Shown here piece after piece: positions 16,412-24,627 of a DNA stretch of 64,000 nucleotides. Numbering within the stretch: position 1 is the first letter of the stretch; every line of letters starts with the position of its first letter. The notes under the pieces were generated by a model that saw only the letters and a list, made by a program, of their open reading frames with translations, made no database searches and had not been told where the DNA came from. Both the position numbers and the translations under genes were made by a program. The DNA is taken from NCBI GenBank assembly GCA_947588745.1, contig CANPYW010000006.1, positions 1 through 64,000 of the forward strand. Reading direction: 5' to 3'. Origin of the DNA: Candidatus Gastranaerophilales bacterium. Its GTDB lineage: Bacteria; Cyanobacteriota; Vampirovibrionia; Gastranaerophilales; Gastranaerophilaceae.

Positions 16412-18430
16412 ATGAAAAAGTTCATAATTCTTATATTAGCTTTATTTATAATATTTTTCCCTGTGCCATCATCCGTTTTGGCTGATGAAATCAATAATAA
16501 CAATATCAAAATCGAAGAAACATACATAAATCCAAAAATTAAAAAAGAATTAAAAGACTCAATAACGACTTTATACGGGCATGAACGGGCGGAAGAAGTA
16601 TATGAAAACATAATAAAACACGCACAAACCGCTATAAAATCACGTTCCGAAGATTTAAAACAACATGATATAACAAGGCCCTCGGATTGGTATAAAAATG
16701 AAATAATATACATGTTTTATGTTGACCAATTCGGAGTAAGGAAACCAAACACGAACAATACGTTCAAAGATACGACCAAAATGTTTGATTATCTTGAAAA
16801 TCTGGGTGTAACAACATTATATCTGCTTCCGTTTGCGGATAGTCCCATGAAAGATTCGGGATTTGACGTCAAAAATCCCCAAAATGTACGCAAAGATTTA
16901 GGCGGATTATCAGAATTTAAAATGTTCATTACGGAAGCAAAAAAACGGGGGTTTAAAATTAAAGGAGATTTGGTTCTGAACCATTTTTCCGATGAACACG
17001 AATGGTTTAAAAAGCTTGAAGCAGGTGATGAAAGCTATCTTGATTATTTTATATATAAAGAAGAAATGCCCGAATACATTAAATACCGTGATGAAAAACT
17101 TGGAACGGTTATTGAATACTTTGAACCGAACGGCAAGATATCAAAAAGAAGATTGATTTTCCCCGACAATACGGAAAATAACTACAGAAAGATAACAGTA
17201 AACGGCAAAAATTACTATCTTTATCATACATTTTATCCGTTTCAGCTTGATATAAATTGGGAAAATCCAAATGTACTTTATTATATGCTTGATACAATAA
17301 CGAATTGGACAAATATGGGGATTGACATATTCAGAATGGATGCAATACCGTATTTATCAAAAGAGCCGGGAACCAATGCCGAAAATCGTCCGAAAACTCA
17401 CGCCATTGTTAATATATTAAGCAATTATATTCAATTAACCGCCCCATCAACGGTCATTCAAGTAGAAGCATGCCAGGAACCGAAAAATATTCTGCCTTAT
17501 TTTGGGAAAGACAGAGAAGTTGACATAAATATAAATGATAAAACGGTAAAATTAAAACGAAGTTCGGAAGCTCAAATTGCATATCATTTTCCGTATATGA
17601 ATGCTATATGGGCAACGATGATAACAGGTAATAAGAAATATTTTATTGATTTATACAATAAGACACCTGCGATACCGAAAACAGCGGTGTGGGGCAATTT
17701 TTTGCGGGTTCATGATGAATTATCGCTGGAGATGGTCAGTCCGGAAGTAAGGAACATAATATTTAACGATTTAGCACCAAAAGGTGCGGATTTTAGGAAT
17801 GGTTACGGAGTAAGCGGCAGGCTGGCAAATTTTCTTGATAAAAATCCAAACAGAATTATGCAGGCGTTTGCAATACTGTTTTCAATGCCGGGTATTCCGA
17901 TAATATACTATGGTGATGAAGTAGGGGCTGCAAATAATTTTGAGAATGCAAAAAAATCGGCAGAAAAGCGTGCAAAGAAGCAGAAAGAAACATATTTAAC
18001 ATCTGCCTTCGATTCAAGAGATATAAACAGAGGTGAAATTCCGAGAAAATTGTTTTACGGTTCGACAAAAGGGTATTATGAATTTAATTCAAAAGTATAT
18101 AAGCGTGTTAAGCACTTAATTGAGGTTCGAAAATCTATTCCTGTAATGGTAAACGGTGATTTTGAAATCTTGCAGACGAAATCCGAAAGTAATTTTTGTT
18201 ATATAAGAAAGAACAAAGAGCAGCAAATACTGGTTGTGAATAATTTATCAAAAGACAAATCTGTTGCGGAAATAACAATACCTCCGTACATTATTTTAAA
18301 AAATAACGGACATATTACGAGTTTAAAAAATCTTATAAATAATGACAATGTATCGGTTAATATATCGTTAAAAAGCAGAACCATGCATTTAAAAATAGCA
18401 CCGTATCAAGTATTATGGCTTCAATTATAA
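16412..18430 (+). CDS. secreted GH13 enzyme, trehalose-synthase-like
   Basis: 672 residues with a signal peptide (MKKFIILILALF..., cleavage near VLADE, residue 24). GH13 regions are visible: VLNHFSDEH (188-196), the nucleophile D310 in DIFRMDAIPYL, the acid/base E352 in IQVEACQEP, and H434/D435 in NFLRVHDELSLEMV. The last motif closely resembles trehalose synthase (maltose alpha-glucosyltransferase), though H replaces the usual N-H-D order by V-H-D. A C-terminal beta domain follows from about 570. A signal peptide is unusual for trehalose synthase, so an exported amylase or glucosyltransferase acting on dietary or own glucans is possible. AGGAG precedes the ATG; the next gene follows 11 bases after the stop. 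Confidence 0.8.
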   Translation: MKKFIILILALFIIFFPVPSSVLADEINNNNIKIEETYINPKIKKELKDSITTLYGHERAEEVYENIIKHAQTAIKSRSEDLKQHDITRPSDWYKNEIIYMFYVDQFGVRKPNTNNTFKDTTKMFDYLENLGVTTLYLLPFADSPMKDSGFDVKNPQNVRKDLGGLSEFKMFITEAKKRGFKIKGDLVLNHFSDEHEWFKKLEAGDESYLDYFIYKEEMPEYIKYRDEKLGTVIEYFEPNGKISKRRLIFPDNTENNYRKITVNGKNYYLYHTFYPFQLDINWENPNVLYYMLDTITNWTNMGIDIFRMDAIPYLSKEPGTNAENRPKTHAIVNILSNYIQLTAPSTVIQVEACQEPKNILPYFGKDREVDININDKTVKLKRSSEAQIAYHFPYMNAIWATMITGNKKYFIDLYNKTPAIPKTAVWGNFLRVHDELSLEMVSPEVRNIIFNDLAPKGADFRNGYGVSGRLANFLDKNPNRIMQAFAILFSMPGIPIIYYGDEVGAANNFENAKKSAEKRAKKQKETYLTSAFDSRDINRGEIPRKLFYGSTKGYYEFNSKVYKRVKHLIEVRKSIPVMVNGDFEILQTKSESNFCYIRKNKEQQILVVNNLSKDKSVAEITIPPYIILKNNGHITSLKNLINNDNVSVNISLKSRTMHLKIAPYQVLWLQL

Positions 18431-18441
18431 AGGGATTAAGA

Positions 18442-19566
18442 ATGGAAAATAATATTGAAATACAACAAAAACCAAAAAAACAGTTTCTCAACTACATTAA
18501 TGTATTCAGAGGGCTGGCAATTCTGTTAATAATAATGGGGCATACAATGCAATTTGGAACTTCATCAAGCCTTATAAACACAATAAATAAAGAAATTGTA
18601 TGCGGAGGAACGGCTTTATTTATTTTTATTTCAGGATTTTTATTCCAACATTTATCCTATAAATTTGAGTATAAAAATTATCTTTCAAAAAAATGGACAA
18701 ATGTAATTATGCCTTATTTGATTACGGCAATTCCCGGAATTGTATTTTGTTTTTACTTTCCGATAGCGTATAAAAATTCATTTGCGGGATTAAATCCCAT
18801 AATACAAATACCCGCATTGTTATCAATCGGTCGTGTACACAATGTTCCGACCTGGTTTATACCTATGATTGTACTGTTTTTCTTATGTTCTTATTTGCTT
18901 TTAAAACTGGAAAAGAAAAATATACTATATAAACTTTTACCTCTTTTATTTTTAATTACATTTTTTCTGCAAAGAGGTGATATTGAATATAAACAGGTAA
19001 TAAATTTAAGTTATATCGAAAGATATATGCAGTACATTGCATATATCTTTACGGGATTTATTCATTTCTTTTCATTGTACGTTTTTGGAATGTACTGCTC
19101 CAAAAATAAAGATATTATTGATAAATTTTATGATAAAAGACTTCTTTTATGGATATTAATGATTACGTTAAGCATTTTAGACATAATTTTCACTTATAAA
19201 AACATATATTGCAACTATACCGTATCAAAAACAATGCTTACAATGCTTTTGCTCGGTTATTTAAAACATTATGACGAATTTATACTTTCGCACAATAAAA
19301 CAAACAAAACTCTTGATATAATTGCGAAATACAGTTTCGGACTATTTTTTATCCACTGGTATTATTTATTCATAATAAATATGATGTTCAATCTGCCGAA
19401 TGTAATAACTCAATATTACGCAAACGGTTATGCTGCGGTGATTTTAATCGTTACATTAAGATTTTTGGCAGTAACCTTATGTTCATTCATAACTTTATTT
19501 ATAATAAAAAGCATATTGAAAAAAATAAACGAGAACATAAATACCAGAGAGTTTTTGGGCATATAA
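18442..19566 (+). CDS. acyltransferase-3 family membrane protein
   Basis: 374 residues from the ATG at 18442 (AAAGGG upstream); an in-frame ATG at 18415 overlaps the previous gene and lacks a ribosome site. About ten membrane helices. The N-terminal YINVFRGLAILLIIMGHT carries the conserved R and the proposed catalytic His of acyltransferase-3 proteins (OatA/NodX type), which acetylate or acylate surface sugars or peptidoglycan. TWFIPMIVLFFLCSYLL and the late FGLFFIHWYY also fit. It shares the strand with the GH13 gene at an 11-base distance, so co-transcription is likely. Substrate unknown; another candidate for envelope glycan decoration. Confidence 0.85.
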   Translation: MENNIEIQQKPKKQFLNYINVFRGLAILLIIMGHTMQFGTSSSLINTINKEIVCGGTALFIFISGFLFQHLSYKFEYKNYLSKKWTNVIMPYLITAIPGIVFCFYFPIAYKNSFAGLNPIIQIPALLSIGRVHNVPTWFIPMIVLFFLCSYLLLKLEKKNILYKLLPLLFLITFFLQRGDIEYKQVINLSYIERYMQYIAYIFTGFIHFFSLYVFGMYCSKNKDIIDKFYDKRLLLWILMITLSILDIIFTYKNIYCNYTVSKTMLTMLLLGYLKHYDEFILSHNKTNKTLDIIAKYSFGLFFIHWYYLFIINMMFNLPNVITQYYANGYAAVILIVTLRFLAVTLCSFITLFIIKSILKKINENINTREFLGI

Positions 19567-19598
19567 AAACGGTTATGAATTATAAAGTTGTAAGCTGT

Positions 19599-19627
19599 TT
19601 GGAATGTTCAAAATAATGCAGTATAAT
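19599..19627 (+). promoter_or_regulatory. sigma70-like promoter of the MATE gene
   Basis: TTGGAA, a 17-bp spacer and a perfect TATAAT. The predicted start near 19634 gives a leader of about 75 bases, part of which is more G+C-rich than the surroundings. Confidence 0.6.
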
Positions 19628-19708
19628 TTAAGCTGAAAGAGTATACAAAAACAACACTTGCTATATGGAACAGGCTTCCGATACGGGTAAAACGCCAGAT
19701 AAAAATAA

Positions 19709-21064
19709 ATGATAAATACAGCCGGACACAAAATATTTTCAAAAATACTTTTAAAAAAAATACTGTTTTTTGCGATACCGCTTGCAACAAGCAGTATTTT
19801 ACAACAGTTTTTTAATGCCGCAGATATAGCGGTAGCCGGACATTTCGCAGGTGCGGAAGCACTAGCAGCCGTCGGGGCGAATACACCTGTTATAAATCTT
19901 TTAATTAATCTGTTTGTAGGGCTTTCCATAGGTACAAATGTAATTGTTGCCATATTAACAGGAAAAAAAGATTATGAGGGTATACAAAAAGCCGTACATA
20001 CTTCAATTATACTTGCTCTTTCAAGCGGAATTTTTCTTGCTCTTATCGGTATATTTTTTACGAATACAATTCTTAAACTTATCTGTACACCCGATAATAT
20101 AATTGATTTGGCTGAAAAATATTTAAAAATATACTTTATCGGTATGCCTTTCGTAATGCTGTATAACTTTTCATCGGCAATTTTAAGATGCAAAGGAGAT
20201 ACCGAAAGACCGCTTATAGCACTTGTAATTGCGGGTATTATTAATATAATCCTGAATCTGTTCTTTGTAATTAACCTCAAAATGAGCGTTCAGGGGGTCG
20301 CTCTTGCAACAACAATTTCAAACTCGGTAAGTGCAGGCATGTTAATATATTTTCTTATTAAAGAAAAGGGCAATTTGAAATTAAATATAAAAAATTTAAG
20401 ACTTAACCTTAAAATATTATGTCAAATAGCCGCAATCGGTATACCTGCGGGGGTTCAGGGTATGATGTTTTCACTGTCTAACGTATGCGTACAAAGTGCT
20501 TTAAACAAACTCGGTTCTTCAATAATAGCTTCAACAGCAGCGGCAATCAACTATGAATGCATTGTATATTTTATATTCAGTGCGTTTGCACAGGCATGTG
20601 TAACTTTCGTGGGTCAAAATTACGGAGCGGGAAAAATCGACAGATGTATTAAAATTATAAAATCATGCCTGATATGGAGCATTATAACAACAACAATGCT
20701 TTGTTTTGTTATAATAGCATTCGGAAAAACTTTTGCGGGAGTATTCACAAATGATGATTATATAATCAATTTGACAATTATCAGACTAAAATATATTCTT
20801 TCGCTTGAATTTTTGAATATAACCGTTGAAATATTATCGGGTGCAATGAGAGGTTTCGGACACTCTTTAATACCCGCTTTTATATGCGTAATTTTTATAT
20901 GCATACTGCGTGTAATATGGGTTTATACCGTATTTCCGATGTATCCGAAATACGAAACAATACTTCTTGTGTATCCGGTAAGCTGGTTATTTGCCGCAAT
21001 TGCAATAATCGTTGCATATTTAATTACGGTTAAAAACATTAAAAACAAAGAGTTGATAAATTAA
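19709..21064 (+). CDS. MATE-family efflux transporter
   Basis: 451 residues, twelve predicted membrane helices. The N terminus (IPLATSSILQQFFNAADIAVAGHF) and the matching start of the second half (AIGIPAGVQGMMFSLSNVCVQSALNKLG, about 249-276) are typical of NorM/DinF-type MATE proteins, which export cationic or other small compounds using Na+ or H+ gradients. FVGQNYGAGKIDR near residue 305 is a strong family motif. The start codon has no clear Shine-Dalgarno; a structured leader may be involved. It has its own promoter and is not obviously in an operon. The substrate cannot be predicted. Confidence 0.93.
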   Translation: MINTAGHKIFSKILLKKILFFAIPLATSSILQQFFNAADIAVAGHFAGAEALAAVGANTPVINLLINLFVGLSIGTNVIVAILTGKKDYEGIQKAVHTSIILALSSGIFLALIGIFFTNTILKLICTPDNIIDLAEKYLKIYFIGMPFVMLYNFSSAILRCKGDTERPLIALVIAGIINIILNLFFVINLKMSVQGVALATTISNSVSAGMLIYFLIKEKGNLKLNIKNLRLNLKILCQIAAIGIPAGVQGMMFSLSNVCVQSALNKLGSSIIASTAAAINYECIVYFIFSAFAQACVTFVGQNYGAGKIDRCIKIIKSCLIWSIITTTMLCFVIIAFGKTFAGVFTNDDYIINLTIIRLKYILSLEFLNITVEILSGAMRGFGHSLIPAFICVIFICILRVIWVYTVFPMYPKYETILLVYPVSWLFAAIAIIVAYLITVKNIKNKELIN

Positions 21065-21171
21065 AATTTTTCATTAATACATTAAATAGTGTATTCTCAA
21101 TACGGTTAAAAAAGGTCATACTTATAATGTAGAAGGTATGCGGATTAGTGTAACTTATGAGGCAGTAAAAC

Positions 21172-22542
21172 TTGTATAACGGAATTTATCCGAACTATGT
21201 AAAATCTTATTTCGGAACAGCAAATAGCCAAATAAACAGGAAACCTGAAGATAAAGAAAATTCTCAATCTTCAAAAAGTGCTGAAAATAATCTGCAAGAA
21301 AGAAAACCACAAAATCTGCAAACTAATTCAGGTGAAAGTTTTAAAGACTCATATTTCCCTAACGGCGAAAAAGTTGCAATTGATTATACAAAAAGACAGA
21401 TACACATAGAACAAGTTCTTACCGATTTCAAAAATACCGCAAATGCCATCGGTGCACCCGACGACATAAAAGAAGAAGTAAGTTCTTACCTTGAACTTGT
21501 AAAAACTCAAGCAAAAAAAGATATTCCAAACCCCAATATAATTCAGAGCAATTTAAAAAATGCCTCTAAAATATTGGATGAATATATTACAAATACATTA
21601 AAAAAGAAATCTACAGTTGTTGAAAATTGGGTAGATGCACTGTTTCTTCAGCAAATTGACTATAAACTGCCTCAAATAACAGAACAAGAAGAAGTTATAA
21701 ACAGGATTGAAGAACCCGAAACAATTGACAATATTGAATACACAGAAAGTAGGGAAGAAGAAACAAAGCCTCAAATATACATTCCACAAGATAATCAGCT
21801 AAAAAGAATGTTTATTCAGGCAAAAAAATATGAAGCAATAGACCAAAAAGAGAAAGCCTTGTATTCTTTCCAAAATGCAATGGATTATGCCGAAGAAATA
21901 GGCGACACACAAACCTGTGCATTAATTCATTTCGAACAAGGTTCTTTATACGACGATTTTAACCTGGTGGAAGATGCATTATACAATTATAATCGTGCTG
22001 CTAAAACCAGTAATGATAATAATGTCAAAGCAAAATCTCATATTCGCATGGGTAAAATTTATGATGATTATGTAATACTTGAACCCGCCATGGAACATTA
22101 TGCCGCAGCCGTTTCATTCTCCGGTGAAAGCGATAATTTGAAGCTTCAAACTCAGGCATTAAATAACATTGCAAAAATTCATACGGAAAAATACGACAGA
22201 GATAATGCACTGCTTTTTATGTCAATGTCATCAACAATAGCGGATGAAACAAAAGACAATAAAGTAAAAGGAATTATAAACGGAAGAAATGCTAAATTCT
22301 GTGAAAAATTATCGGAAAACGCAAGAGCCTTAAACTATTACGGGAACTCGGCACAAGCTTATTCCGAAAATGACGATAACGAAAGCCTTGCAAAAAATTA
22401 CAGAGATGCCGCAGAAATAATGCTTTCATACGGTAACAAAGCAAAAGCTCAAAAGTTACTTTCAAAAGCCTATGTTGCAGCTTATAAAACGGATAATGAC
22501 GAATTAAAAAGCGAAATTACACAGCAAATAGCAATGTTATAG
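21172..22542 (+). CDS. TPR-repeat protein, TTG start
   Basis: 456 residues. An in-frame TAA at 21166 and no early ATG make the TTG at 21172 the only sensible start; GAGG lies nine bases before it. The first 100 residues are polar and low-complexity, 100-170 are helical, and from about 205 to the end come five or six TPR-like repeats of about 40 residues (for example YEAIDQKEKALYSFQNAMDY and ALYNYNRAAKTS). There is no signal peptide, so it is cytoplasmic, and TPR proteins usually act as protein-binding scaffolds. Convergent with the AI-2E family gene after a 4-base gap. Partner unknown. Confidence 0.75.
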   Translation: MYNGIYPNYVKSYFGTANSQINRKPEDKENSQSSKSAENNLQERKPQNLQTNSGESFKDSYFPNGEKVAIDYTKRQIHIEQVLTDFKNTANAIGAPDDIKEEVSSYLELVKTQAKKDIPNPNIIQSNLKNASKILDEYITNTLKKKSTVVENWVDALFLQQIDYKLPQITEQEEVINRIEEPETIDNIEYTESREEETKPQIYIPQDNQLKRMFIQAKKYEAIDQKEKALYSFQNAMDYAEEIGDTQTCALIHFEQGSLYDDFNLVEDALYNYNRAAKTSNDNNVKAKSHIRMGKIYDDYVILEPAMEHYAAAVSFSGESDNLKLQTQALNNIAKIHTEKYDRDNALLFMSMSSTIADETKDNKVKGIINGRNAKFCEKLSENARALNYYGNSAQAYSENDDNESLAKNYRDAAEIMLSYGNKAKAQKLLSKAYVAAYKTDNDELKSEITQQIAML

Positions 22543-22546
22543 ATTA

Positions 22547-23572
22547 TTATTCTTTTTTATTAATTGTTTTAATATATAATTCATCAAAAAGTGTTAAAAT
22601 AAGAGCCGCAATTGCCGGAGAGAGAATTACACCCCACACACCAATAAATTGAGCGGCAATCAAGAAAGCAAATATTATAACAACGGGATGTAAATCCAAT
22701 AATTTTCCAAACACCAGAGGACGTACAAAATTATTGGATATCCACTGTCCTAACAGATAAACCAATACAGTAAGTACTACAATACCCCAGCTTTGTTGTG
22801 CCGCACACAATGCACCGAGTGCAAGTGCCAATGTAGGCCCTACAATGGGAACTATATCAAGTATGCCGGCAATTAACCCCAATAAAACAGCATATTGAAC
22901 ATTTAATAAAAACAGTCCGAGTGCAGTAAATACGGCAACGGTAGTCATGGAAAGAATTTGAGCCAATACATAGCCGCCTACTTTGCATTCAATGGTTTCA
23001 TACACACATTTTGCCTTATTTTTCAACTTTGGCGGAAACAATAATAAAATAGAATCTCTGATAAGATATTTTTCATTAAGCATATAAAACACAATAACAC
23101 TTATTGTAATAATAATAGTAATTGTTTCAAGAAATCCCATCGTAAAATCTATTGATTTATTTACAATTCCCGTAGCCATTTGTGTAGTACCCGCAGTAAT
23201 CGAATTAATATCAATAAATTCGATAAGCGATTTCCCCATTATGGATTTGTTGCTTAGAAATTTGATAATGTTTGAAGCATAATTTGGAATATTATTAATA
23301 GCCTGATGAATTTCCTGAAAAGATATGGAAACAATCGGAATTAAAAATAACATCAAAACAAGCATTGTAAAAACAATAACCAGCGTTGAAGCCAAAGAAC
23401 GTGGAATTTTGCTGCTTACCTTATCAACAATAGGCATTAACGAACAGGCTATAACATAAGAACCAAAGGCAAGAATGGCAACGTTTTGAATTCTGAAAAT
23501 AAACCACAAAAAGAATATTGCGATAATAAAAAACAATAAATTTTTGTAATTTACATTTTGATTAAAAAACAT
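22547..23572 (-). CDS. AI-2E family permease
   Basis: 341 residues from the ATG at 23572; a TTG at 23614 would add 14 residues but has no ribosome site. Seven to eight membrane helices, the family's usual length, and the typical segments GLIAGILDIVPIVGPTLALALGAL (about 255-278) and the C-terminal FIGVWGVILSPAIAALI. The family includes AI-2 exporters and Na+/H+ antiporter-like proteins; which applies is not visible. It lies 71 bases downstream of the secreted HExxH gene on the same strand, so the two may share a transcript. Confidence 0.85.
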   Translation of the reverse strand: MFFNQNVNYKNLLFFIIAIFFLWFIFRIQNVAILAFGSYVIACSLMPIVDKVSSKIPRSLASTLVIVFTMLVLMLFLIPIVSISFQEIHQAINNIPNYASNIIKFLSNKSIMGKSLIEFIDINSITAGTTQMATGIVNKSIDFTMGFLETITIIITISVIVFYMLNEKYLIRDSILLLFPPKLKNKAKCVYETIECKVGGYVLAQILSMTTVAVFTALGLFLLNVQYAVLLGLIAGILDIVPIVGPTLALALGALCAAQQSWGIVVLTVLVYLLGQWISNNFVRPLVFGKLLDLHPVVIIFAFLIAAQFIGVWGVILSPAIAALILTLFDELYIKTINKKE

Positions 23573-23643
23573 GCCCGCTTCTTTCTTATATTTCCAAAGA
23601 AAAAAATACTTCAAAAAAATAAGAAAAACAATAGTATAATAAG

Positions 23644-24384
23644 CTATAAATCTTCGTCCTCAAACCCGGGAGAACGTGTGGGAAGCTGCTTATATCCGGG
23701 GTTTGTAAAAACGGCTTTTTTAATGTATTTGTTGGTATAGTCACCTTTTTCGTATAATTTTTTTAACATATTTTCTCTTGTAACAAGCGAAGACGGATTT
23801 TTTAAAACGGAGGGATTTTGCTCCGCCAGTTTCATCCAAACACCTGCTTCCAAAGTCCAGGCATAAGTTTCTTCATTTAAAGATGATAGAGCATCTTGAT
23901 GTATGGCTTCATGTGCAAGAACTGCGGCTACCGCTTCAGATGGAGCATTGCGGTATTTTTCATTAACATAGATATACAAATTATAGCTTTTATCAGAAAT
24001 ACTCTGAGATTTAAACCTATCAGGTTTTCTCCAGCCCATAGCTTCATAAGAAGCACACGCAGGGTCTATTTCGGCAAGATTTTTAAATTCAACCTGAATT
24101 GGCTTTCCCGTAATATTATTCCCCATAATCGCATTATAAGAATATTTACCTAAATTAACTGAGCCTAAAAGCTCCAATGCTTTCATAACGGCTCCATCTT
24201 TTGTAACTTTTTTGTACTTTCTAGCGTATTGTTCCGTATCGAATTCGGGCTTATTGACGCTCATGCCCGAATTTTGAAGAACAGCTTCCATTCTTTCTGT
24301 ATCAATATTCATATTTTGGGCAAAAACAGTACTTTGAAACAAAATTTCTGCCGATAAAATTAAAAATAATCCGTACTTTTTCAT
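23644..24384 (-). CDS. secreted HExxH metallopeptidase-like protein
   Basis: 246 residues with a signal peptide (cleavage near VFAQN, residues 20-24). AVLAHEAIHQDALSSLNEETYAW contains a zinc-binding HExxH (H158, E159, H162) and acidic residues E171/E172 nine to ten positions later that could supply the third ligand. The upstream helix is alanine-rich, as in many zincins. I cannot place it in a named peptidase family. TAAGGAATAT before the ATG is a good ribosome site. The last residues (GFEDEDL) are acidic. A role in processing surface proteins or degrading external protein is possible; peptidase activity is inferred from the motif alone. Confidence 0.65.
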   Translation of the reverse strand: MKKYGLFLILSAEILFQSTVFAQNMNIDTERMEAVLQNSGMSVNKPEFDTEQYARKYKKVTKDGAVMKALELLGSVNLGKYSYNAIMGNNITGKPIQVEFKNLAEIDPACASYEAMGWRKPDRFKSQSISDKSYNLYIYVNEKYRNAPSEAVAAVLAHEAIHQDALSSLNEETYAWTLEAGVWMKLAEQNPSVLKNPSSLVTRENMLKKLYEKGDYTNKYIKKAVFTNPGYKQLPTRSPGFEDEDL

Positions 24385-24627
24385 ATATTCCTTACTCTGT
24401 TTAAACTTATAATATATTATGGACTATTTAATTTTTAAGGACAAATTTTTTTTAATCAAATAGATTAAATTTAACCTAAATTTAAAGATTTATTACAATT
24501 TAAAAATTTCGGTTATAAAAGTATACATTATGTTTAGTTTTATTTGAAATAGCAAAAATTTTAGTATATTCTGAAATAAGTATAAGATAAGTTGGGATTA
24601 TACTTATAGTCAGAAGAAAGAGATAAA

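Noticed and set aside
19640-19700. A known riboswitch (guanidine type) before the MATE gene
   Set aside because: Only an ACGGGTAAAA fragment resembles the consensus; the conserved 5' half is absent. Kept only as an unnamed structured leader.
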